Source: Fulvimarina pelagi HTCC2506
GTDB taxonomy: Bacteria; Pseudomonadota; Alphaproteobacteria; Rhizobiales; Rhizobiaceae
DNA length: 64,000 nucleotides
Direction: 5' to 3'
NCBI RefSeq assembly: GCF_000153705.1
Contig: NZ_DS022272.1
Location: forward strand, 3,165,298-3,229,297
The position numbers and the translations under genes are program-made. The stretch's first letter is position 1; each line of letters starts with the position of its first letter. A model generated the notes under the pieces. That model was not told the DNA's origin. It ran no database searches and was given only the letters and a program-made list of their open reading frames with translations. Positions 54,207-64,000 of this stretch are shown here, in pieces.

Positions 54207-54827
54207 TTAGCCCTTAAACGCCTCGTAATCGGCGAGGCACAGCGAGAAGCCCGGGACCGCCAGCGGTTCGAGCCGCTCCGTCGCCGCATGATCGGCGATC
54301 CAGGCGTAGCCGTCGGGGCCGGGATCGCGGAGGATGCGGGTCTTCAAGCGCGTTCCGTCGATCACCCAGAGTTCGCGCACGCCGAAGGAGGCATAGATGG
54401 CCGCCTTGGGGCCTTGGTCATAGGCGAGGCTGGACACGCCGATCTCGATCGCGAGGAGGCAGGTGGCTGGATCGAGATTCTCAATCCCCGAAGAACTCTC
54501 GTAGATGACGAAATCGGGTTCGAAGAAACTATCTTTCGTGAGCTTCAAGGTGGTTTCGGACGTCGTGAGGAAACGATCTGGGAGCTCTCGGTAAAGTGTC
54601 TTAGCGAGCCACGTCTTCAAACGTTCATGGCGCATGCCTTTTGGCGACATGGGCACGATCTCCCCACCGATCAGTTCGAACCGTTCGTGTTCGGGAATGA
54701 CGCCGGTTTCTACGAAAGCCTCGATCTCCGAGACCGTAAAGCGGCGGCGCGGCAAGCCCTCGGCGGCCTGCGTGGTGTTCGGCAGGGGATCTCCAGCTTC
54801 CAGGACATCATGGGGCAGTGCGGACAT
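54207..54827 (-). CDS. Uma2 family endonuclease-like protein
   Basis: A 206-residue protein of the PD-(D/E)XK-like Uma2 (DUF820) group: RRRFTVSEIEAFVETGVIPEHERFELIGGEIVPMSP, EPDFVIYESS and LLAIEIGVSSLAYDQGPKAAIYASFGVRELWVID. These keep the Glu/Asp positions of the family active site. Its biological role is not established; the family is abundant in cyanobacteria and some actinobacteria. It is tail to tail with the esterase and divergent from metH. Confidence 0.85.
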   Translation of the reverse strand: MSALPHDVLEAGDPLPNTTQAAEGLPRRRFTVSEIEAFVETGVIPEHERFELIGGEIVPMSPKGMRHERLKTWLAKTLYRELPDRFLTTSETTLKLTKDSFFEPDFVIYESSSGIENLDPATCLLAIEIGVSSLAYDQGPKAAIYASFGVRELWVIDGTRLKTRILRDPGPDGYAWIADHAATERLEPLAVPGFSLCLADYEAFKG

Positions 54828-54942
54828 TGTGAAAGCTTAGTGCCTTCTCGTGTTTCTGCCTAGTTATAAAGAGCGTTGGCCGGCGTTCTACGAGCCGCTC
54901 TGCGGGTCAGTCGGCGCCCGAGATCGCTCCATCAATTGTTGA

Positions 54943-54960
54943 CATAAACATATCTTTATG
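54943..54960. promoter_or_regulatory. Palindromic operator upstream of metH
   Basis: CATAAA-C-ATAT-C-TTTATG is palindromic except for the two inner C positions, 36 bases before the metH start. Its form and position resemble operators of SahR-type ArsR regulators of methionine-cycle genes (recollection of the family, not checked). Confidence 0.45.
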
Positions 54961-54996
54961 TGATTTCGCGGGCAACTGATGAAAAGGGATCAATAC

Positions 54997-58794
<3,798 letters not shown>

Positions 58795-58852
58795 GCGGCT
58801 CCCAACCTTTCCCGGATAATCTGCGCTTCACAATTTTCGAAAGGGAGCCGCG

Positions 58853-59668
58853 GTGAGCAGCGTCACGACGGCGGACATCGATCCGAACGACATCATCGCC
58901 GCTGTCCGTGCCGGGATGGACGCGATCACCGGGATAAGGGCGAAGATCGACGTCGAGTACAAGGTCGACGAGTCGCCCGTAACTGTTGCTGACCGGGCCG
59001 CAGAGACCGCGATCACGTCTTATTTGGAAGCGCGCTACAAGCTGCCGATCGTCGCCGAGGAACGCTTTTCTGCAGGGCGTATTCCTGAGGTGAGCGATGT
59101 CTTCCTGCTTGTCGATCCGTTGGACGGCACAAAAAGCTACATCGCAGGCAAACCCGACTACACTGTCAACATTGCGGTTGTCGAAAAGGGCGTTCCAGTC
59201 TTTGGCTGCGTCGGTGTGCCGGAAACGGGGGCAGTCTATTACGGCGGGCTCGGACTGGAGCCGGCACTCGAGAAGGGCGGCGAAACGGTAAAACTCGGCG
59301 TGCGACAGGCAGGTGAATCGCTCGACGTTGTCGCGAGCCGAAATCACCTCAGCCCGGAGACCACCAAATATCTCGATGGTCTCACCGTCGCCGACCGTAA
59401 ATCGATCGGCTCCTCTCTGAAGATCTGCATGATCGCCGAAGGGAAGGCGGATCTCTACCCGCGCTTCGGCCGCACCATGCAATGGGATACGGCCGCGGGC
59501 GATGCTGTGCTGAGGGCAGCCGGCGGGCGAGTGGTTACGGTTTCAGGCGAGCCACTCGCCTATGGCCGCACGCACGAGCCGGACGAGGACATCTACGCCA
59601 ACGGCTTCTTCATCGCGCTCGGGGATCCGGCGCTGCTTGATCGGGATGGCGTGCTTCCAAAGGGTTAA
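58853..59668 (+). CDS. cysQ: 3'(2'),5'-bisphosphate nucleotidase
   Basis: A 271-residue inositol-monophosphatase-fold enzyme that removes 3'-phosphate from PAP produced by sulfate assimilation. The Mg-binding motif LVDPLDGTKSYIAGKPDYTVNIAVVEKG is clear, as is WDTAAGDAVLRAAGG near the C-terminus and VVAEE before the motif. It starts with a GTG 58 bases after metH, preceded by GGGAG. Adjacent to metH, consistent with sulfur metabolism. Confidence 0.88.
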   Translation: MSSVTTADIDPNDIIAAVRAGMDAITGIRAKIDVEYKVDESPVTVADRAAETAITSYLEARYKLPIVAEERFSAGRIPEVSDVFLLVDPLDGTKSYIAGKPDYTVNIAVVEKGVPVFGCVGVPETGAVYYGGLGLEPALEKGGETVKLGVRQAGESLDVVASRNHLSPETTKYLDGLTVADRKSIGSSLKICMIAEGKADLYPRFGRTMQWDTAAGDAVLRAAGGRVVTVSGEPLAYGRTHEPDEDIYANGFFIALGDPALLDRDGVLPKG

Positions 59669-59817
59669 GGAATGTGCGGATAACTGGGCCTGCCCCTGAC
59701 CGCCGACCGCCTCGCTGTCTTGCGTCGGCGCCCCAACAGCCGAAGTCGACGGCGATTTGCGGATGAAACTGTCACAAGCCGTTTCATCCGGCCGCGAAAC
59801 TATCTAGTCTCGCTATC

Positions 59818-60915
59818 ATGACCGAATTGAAGCATCCGCTCGGTGAAATGCCTCAGCCCCTGGACGCCCGCTCGCGTGAGATCTTCAGGCTCATCGTCGA
59901 AAGCTATCTCGACCAGGGAGTGCCCGTCGGCTCGCGTATGCTTTCCAAACTGCTCACCACTTCGCTTTCGCCCGCCTCCGTTCGCAATGTGATGAGCGAT
60001 CTCGAAGCTCTCGGCCTTATCTATTCGCCTCATGTCAGCGCCGGAAGGATGCCGACCGAACTTGGCCTGCGTTTCTTCGTCGACGCTTTTCTCGAGGTCG
60101 GCGATCTCGCCGCATCGGAGCGGGAGGAAATCGAGGAGAAGGTGCGGCTCGCCGGCGACGGCCGTTCTTTCGACGGCCTCCTGACCGAGGCGAGTCAGCT
60201 TCTTTCGGGGCTCTCGCGCGGGGCCGGTATCGTCTTGACCGCGACCTCCGATCTGCGCCTCAAGCATATCGAGTTCATTCGCCTGGAGCCCACCAAGGCG
60301 CTCGCCGTACTCGTCGGCGTGAACGGCGAGGTGGAGAACCGGCTGTTCGATCTGCCCGCTGGCGTCACCCCCTCTCAGTTGACCGAGGCCGGCAATTTCC
60401 TCAACGCCCACGTGGCTGGGCGGACGCTGCCTGAGGCACGGGCGCGAATCGACCATTTGAAGAACGAAACCAATGCCGCGCTCGACGTCCTCTCACAGCA
60501 ACTGGTGGACGAGGGCCTCGCGGTCTGGTCGGAGGTCGGCGGCGACCAGCCCTCCCGGCTCATTGTACGGGGCCGGGCGAACCTTTTGGACAACGTTTCC
60601 GCAACCGAAGATCTGGAGCGCCTACGTCTCCTCTTCGACGATCTGGAAAGCAAGAGCGGCATGATCGAACTGCTCGGCCTTGCCGAGAAGGGCGATGGCG
60701 TGCGCATCTTCATCGGCAAGGAAAACAATCTCTTCTCACTCTCCGGCTCTTCACTCGTGGTTGCGCCCTATGAGAAGCAGGCGGCGGGCTCGGGACCCGA
60801 GCGGGTGATCGGCGCCGTAGGCGTCATCGGACCGACGCGGCTCAACTATCGACGCATCGTACCGATGGTCGACTATACCGCCCGACTGGTCTCGCGACTT
60901 TTGTCCCGGACCTGA
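59818..60915 (+). CDS. hrcA: Heat-inducible transcription repressor HrcA
   Basis: A 365-residue repressor that binds CIRCE operators of groESL and related operons. The N-terminal winged helix is SREIFRLIVESYLDQGVPVGSRML and SPASVRNVMSDLEALGLIYSPHVSAGRMPTELGLRFFVD, and the C-terminal sensing domain ends GAVGVIGPTRLNYRRIVPMVDYTARLVSRLL. The pair hrcA-grpE is usual in Rhizobiales. I found no clear CIRCE sequence in the gap upstream. Confidence 0.95.
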   Translation: MTELKHPLGEMPQPLDARSREIFRLIVESYLDQGVPVGSRMLSKLLTTSLSPASVRNVMSDLEALGLIYSPHVSAGRMPTELGLRFFVDAFLEVGDLAASEREEIEEKVRLAGDGRSFDGLLTEASQLLSGLSRGAGIVLTATSDLRLKHIEFIRLEPTKALAVLVGVNGEVENRLFDLPAGVTPSQLTEAGNFLNAHVAGRTLPEARARIDHLKNETNAALDVLSQQLVDEGLAVWSEVGGDQPSRLIVRGRANLLDNVSATEDLERLRLLFDDLESKSGMIELLGLAEKGDGVRIFIGKENNLFSLSGSSLVVAPYEKQAAGSGPERVIGAVGVIGPTRLNYRRIVPMVDYTARLVSRLLSRT

Positions 60916-61079
60916 GCTTCAGCTGTGCGTCCAGACTTGATTTTCCCGCGCGTCAATTCGATATGCGCGGTCGAGTTAGTGACAGTTTCCGATAGCACCC
61001 GAAGCAAACCTCAAAGACAGGCGTGCTTCCGTGCGGTGTTGTCGGACCAAGGCATGACCGACGAAGGACAACGCGACGC

Positions 61080-61769
61080 ATGACGAGCGATACCGGCAGA
61101 AGCGAATTCGCAAATCTCGAAGGCGAGAACGACGAAACGCTTGCTTTCGACGACGCTGAGGGCACTCTGGAAGGCGAGGAAACGGCGGAGCGATATGAGG
61201 CCCGCATCATCGAGCTCGAAAGCGAGAATGCCGACGTCAAGGATCGACTGATTCGGCTTGCGGCCGATATGGAAAACCTGCGCCGGCGCACCGAGCGCGA
61301 CGTGAAGGACGCGCGCAATTACGCGGTGACGAATTTCGCACGGGAGATGCTCTCGGTCGCCGACAATCTGCGCCGTGCGCTGGATGCCGTTCCGGAAGAA
61401 GCTCGTGCCGGCGGCGAGAGCGGGCTCACGGCCCTTATCGAAGGTGTCGAAATGACAGAGCGTGGGCTCCAGGCCACACTCGAAAAGCACGGTGTGAAGA
61501 AGCTGGATCCTGAAGGCCAGAAATTCGACCCGAATTACCATCAGGCGATGTTCGAAGTGCCGAACCCCGATGTGCCGAACAATACTGTGGTTCAGGTGGT
61601 TCAGGCCGGCTACGCCATCGGCGAGCGGGTGCTGCGCCCGGCCATGGTGGGCGTCGCGAAAGGCGGTCCGAAACAGGCGGCATCGAAGGCAGACGCTTCG
61701 ATCATGGAGCACGACGAGGCAAACGAGCAGACCACCGGTCAGGCGAGCGCGCCGGGCAGTTCGCTTTAA
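61080..61769 (+). CDS. grpE: Nucleotide exchange factor GrpE
   Basis: A 229-residue DnaK co-chaperone. The acidic N-terminus is followed by a long coiled coil (about 40-90) and the family core [44 protein letters not shown], then [40 protein letters not shown]. The start at 61080 gives the normal length; the frame continues about 19 codons upstream. The gene ends just before a strong terminator hairpin. Confidence 0.93.
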   Translation: MTSDTGRSEFANLEGENDETLAFDDAEGTLEGEETAERYEARIIELESENADVKDRLIRLAADMENLRRRTERDVKDARNYAVTNFAREMLSVADNLRRALDAVPEEARAGGESGLTALIEGVEMTERGLQATLEKHGVKKLDPEGQKFDPNYHQAMFEVPNPDVPNNTVVQVVQAGYAIGERVLRPAMVGVAKGGPKQAASKADASIMEHDEANEQTTGQASAPGSSL

Positions 61770-61790
61770 GCCCCCATCGAGAGTTTCGTC

Positions 61791-61822
61791 GAGCCCTCGG
61801 AGCCGATCAGCTCCGAGGGCTC
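61791..61822. terminator. Bidirectional terminator between grpE and MFS gene
   Basis: GAGCCCTCGGAGC, loop CGATCA, GCTCCGAGGGCTC, then TCGTTT: a 13-base perfect stem between two convergent genes. Confidence 0.85.
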
Positions 61823-61826
61823 TCGT

Positions 61827-63026
61827 TTAAGCGCCGCGATCGCCCCGATCGGCTCGCTTCAACAGCCCGGCCGACAGGATGATCGCAAGGGAGATCGTCG
61901 CGAGCGCCGCGAAGATCGTCTTGAAGCCATAGGCATCGGCGACGATGCCGACGATTGCCGGCGCGATCAGTCCGCCGGAATAGGCGATTGCAGAGGCGAT
62001 TGAGATGCCCGTTCCGTCGGCGAGCCGCTTCAGATTGCCAGCAGCTGAGAAGGCAATCGGTACAACGTTCGACATGCCGATGCCGAGGATCAGAAACCCG
62101 ATCAGAGCGACCGGCAGCGAGGTCGCCAGGATCAGAACGACGAGGCCTGCGAGGGCGATCAGGAGCGAGGCTCGGACGGTCCGCACTGCTCCGTATCGCT
62201 CACGAATACCGTCGCCGAAGAAGCGAAACAGCGCCATGGTGAGGGAGAAGGCCGCGAAACCGAAACCGGATGCTGCGAGCGAAACGCCGAGTTCGTCGCG
62301 CAGATAGACCGCGCTCCAGTCGATGACGACTCCTTCCTGAACAAAGCCACCAAGGGCGATGACGCCGATTGCGACGGCGAGAAGAAGCGGTGTGCGCTGG
62401 GCGGCGAGGATTTGGCGCATCGACAGTCGGCCTATGGCATCCGCTGGGGTAGCGTTCCGCCGATCTTCCAGCATGTTGGGCGCGATGTAGACCAGTGCGA
62501 GCGCGGCGAAGCTTGCGACGACGAGCGTGTGGCCCAACGGGCCGAAGCCTTCGATCAGCGCGCCGCCGATTCCGGCACCTGCGACCGCACCGAGAGACCA
62601 GAAACCGTGGCAGGACGACATGATCGCTCGGTCCATGGATCTTTCCACCGAGACGGCATTGGCGTTCATCGCGACATCCATGCCCCCGAGACCGACCCCG
62701 AAGATGAAAATCGCGAATGCTGTCAGCGCCGGATGCGGTGCCGCAATGAGGCTGGCGACGGAGACCGCTAGAAGGGCTTGGGTTGCGATGGAAACCTGAC
62801 GTGATCCACGCCGCGCAATCAGTGCACCGACTACCGGCATTGCAACGACGGCGCCGAGGCCGAAGATAAGGACCATGAAGCCATATGTCGCTGGCGTCAG
62901 GCCCAGCCTTTCACCGAGTACCGGCACTTCCGGCGTCCAGCTGCCGATCGCAAAGCCATTGACGAAGAAGGCAAGGCTGACGGCGGGGCGGATCGAATTT
63001 ACGTACGAACGGACGGTCTGCGACAT
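61827..63026 (-). CDS. MFS transporter
   Basis: A 399-residue major facilitator with about 12 membrane helices. The start at 63026 (MSQTVRSYVNSIRPAVSLAFFVNGFAIGSWTPEVPVLGERLGL) is chosen over a longer open frame reaching 63146. The motif at residues about 70-80 (GALIARRGSRQV) is the usual loop 2-3 signature. The closest resemblance I can name is the group of FucP/YbjJ-like MFS proteins (WTPEVPVLGERLGLTPATYGFMVLIFGLGAV). The substrate is unknown. It converges on grpE. Confidence 0.85.
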   Translation of the reverse strand: MSQTVRSYVNSIRPAVSLAFFVNGFAIGSWTPEVPVLGERLGLTPATYGFMVLIFGLGAVVAMPVVGALIARRGSRQVSIATQALLAVSVASLIAAPHPALTAFAIFIFGVGLGGMDVAMNANAVSVERSMDRAIMSSCHGFWSLGAVAGAGIGGALIEGFGPLGHTLVVASFAALALVYIAPNMLEDRRNATPADAIGRLSMRQILAAQRTPLLLAVAIGVIALGGFVQEGVVIDWSAVYLRDELGVSLAASGFGFAAFSLTMALFRFFGDGIRERYGAVRTVRASLLIALAGLVVLILATSLPVALIGFLILGIGMSNVVPIAFSAAGNLKRLADGTGISIASAIAYSGGLIAPAIVGIVADAYGFKTIFAALATISLAIILSAGLLKRADRGDRGA

Positions 63027-63312
63027 GCGGTTGGCCTTGTCAGGGTATGGAGCGCACAACGGACCCCATCGGTGTCCCGTTGCAGTATGCGAGACCGCCT
63101 GACGAGAAAGTCGGCGCGATGCAAATGACGACTTGCTGATCGCCATGCCGTTGGTCGGGCCTTCCAGGCGTCTGACTGCCTTTGCTTCCTTTTGTGCCTG
63201 ATTGTTTTCTTTGTTCAGGTGACGTTTGGTCCGCTTATTTTGCGGGCTGTGGCGCTTGTTTTGGCATTTTGCTGCGGTGCGAGATTTGTTGGAAAAAACT
63301 GGTTTGGCGGTG

Positions 63313-63341
63313 TTGACGGTTTGGATTTGATTGGCCTATAT
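63313..63341 (+). promoter_or_regulatory. Putative rRNA operon promoter
   Basis: TTGACG (63313-63318), 17-base spacer, CTATAT (63336-63341; TATATG one base later also fits), followed by a G+C-rich stretch. Position about 600 bases before 16S suits a long rRNA leader. Inferred from motifs only. Confidence 0.5.
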
Positions 63342-63624
63342 GCCGCTCATCGACGGCGCGGGGCCGCCGGCGAGCTCTTCAGCTCGCTCTGGTTCCGGGT
63401 TTCGAGGCGGCGGTCCTGAGTTAGGGATTGTGGTGATCGGCGGAGACGCTGGTCGGGTCTTGAAGCTTTTGCGGTGTCACTCCATATCGGCGAAGCGCTT
63501 TCGCCCTCCGGGTTCTGGTCTTTGATCGAACGGGCGGGATGGAAGCTTGTTTCTCCAAACGGACGGGTGAGGGGCCTCGGTGAGGCGTTGATCTGATGTC
63601 CGGCGCAGTCATTCAATGTCTGCG

Positions 63625-63637
63625 TGATCTTTGACAA
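63625..63637 (+). promoter_or_regulatory. rRNA boxA antitermination site
   Basis: TGATCTTTGACAA matches the rRNA boxA consensus TGCTCTTTAACAA at 11 of 13 positions and lies in the 16S leader, as expected for NusB/NusE-dependent antitermination. Confidence 0.6.
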
Positions 63638-63954
63638 GTTGGTTATGTAATTGAGAAGAAAGAGAGACGTGGGCGGCGTTTTGCGGCTCCCGGCTTCTTG
63701 GGCGGTACCTTTGCCGTTCGGGATGACTGGGGAGAGCTTTTGAACGCTGACTTATGTCTTGTCTTTCGAAGCATAGATGACGTTGGTTGTTTGGCTGGTT
63801 CGGGTTTTGGCCTGGGCTGGTGGATGATCGGCGATGCCGGGTCTCATTTTGGTCTTGTTGGCTTTCGGGCTGGCTGGATTTTTTGGGGTCTGGTTCTTTC
63901 GTCTTTTTGCTTTGAGCAAGCGACAGAAGGTCAGGGTTTAACCTCTTTTGATCG

Positions 63955-64000
63955 AACCTGAGAGTTTGATCCTGGCTCAGAACGAACGCTGGCGGCAGGC
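63955..64000 (+). rRNA. 16S ribosomal RNA, 5' end
   Basis: AACCTGAGAGTTTGATCCTG, then GCTCAGAACGAACGCTGG and CGGCAGGC, is the universal 16S start; the AACGAACGCTGGCGGCAGGC form is usual for alphaproteobacteria. The gene runs off the right edge. The exact mature end may differ by a few bases. Confidence 0.97.

Larger units (their letters stand above)
63027..63954. other. Upstream region and leader of the rRNA operon
   Basis: About 930 bases with no real gene. From about 63190 the plus strand is strikingly rich in G and T and poor in A and C compared with the rest of the window. It holds a good sigma-70-type promoter (63313-63341) and a boxA antiterminator (63625-63637), listed separately. Confidence 0.75.

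Noticed and set aside
59670..59817. CIRCE operator upstream of hrcA
   Set aside because: No TTAGCACTC-N9-GAGTGCTAA-like repeat is visible.
63631..63636. TTGACA as a -35 box of the rRNA promoter
   Set aside because: There is no suitable -10 at 16-18 bases; the sequence is better explained as part of boxA.

Overview
The window reads as a chromosomal segment of an alphaproteobacterium of the order Hyphomicrobiales (Rhizobiales), probably in or near the Aurantimonadaceae (Aurantimonas/Fulvimarina). The grounds are high G+C, an htpX-rsmB-purH block with a divergent DUF1674 gene, hrcA-grpE adjacency, an alphaproteobacterial 16S start at the right edge, and a giant RTX haem peroxidase resembling MopA, described for Mn(II)-oxidising Aurantimonas. 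The genus is an inference.

Layout. 1-4.9 kb: iron uptake. A partial ExbB/TolQ-type gene and a secreted companion run leftward; a complete siderophore ABC importer (binding protein, two permeases, ATPase) runs rightward. An Irr/ICE-like inverted repeat lies between them. 5.35 kb: tRNA-Val(CAC). 5.6-23.3 kb (minus strand): a type I secretion locus. It has a very large animal-type haem peroxidase with RTX repeats, a PrtD-like ABC exporter, a second RTX protein and an HlyD-like adaptor. The peroxidase region carries a near-perfect head-to-tail duplication of about 2.25 kb and four single-base frameshifts, all inside the duplicated area. Correcting all four would give one frame of 3945 residues. 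23.5-25.6 kb: a NarL-type histidine kinase divergent from the peroxidase gene and a convergent LuxR-type response regulator. The kinase/peroxidase gap holds conspicuous inverted repeats.

26.2-33.4 kb (minus strand): an apparent cationic homopolymer locus. A Pls-type (epsilon-poly-lysine synthetase-like) adenylation-thiolation-membrane enzyme is followed by a 47-codon overlapping ORF and an EctB-type diaminobutyrate aminotransferase. An outer-membrane beta-barrel gene lies upstream. No ectA or ectC is present, so a poly-diaminobutyrate-like product is the best inference. 34.1 kb: an S41 peptidase.

35.8-64 kb: mostly housekeeping. It includes purH, a small lipoprotein, rsmB, htpX, an SDHAF4-like gene, a nuclease, a cyclopropane synthase family enzyme, a DUF2256 protein, an EI24 membrane protein, manC, a YrdC-domain protein, leuCD, a decayed serine-protease pseudogene, tRNA-Thr(CGT), 3-hydroxybutyrate dehydrogenase, rbfA-truB, corA, an esterase, a Uma2 nuclease, metH with a palindromic operator, cysQ, hrcA, grpE, an MFS transporter, and an rRNA operon promoter/leader with boxA and the first bases of 16S rRNA.

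The two themes most worth attention are the regulated secretion of the giant peroxidase and the Pls/EctB polymer cluster.
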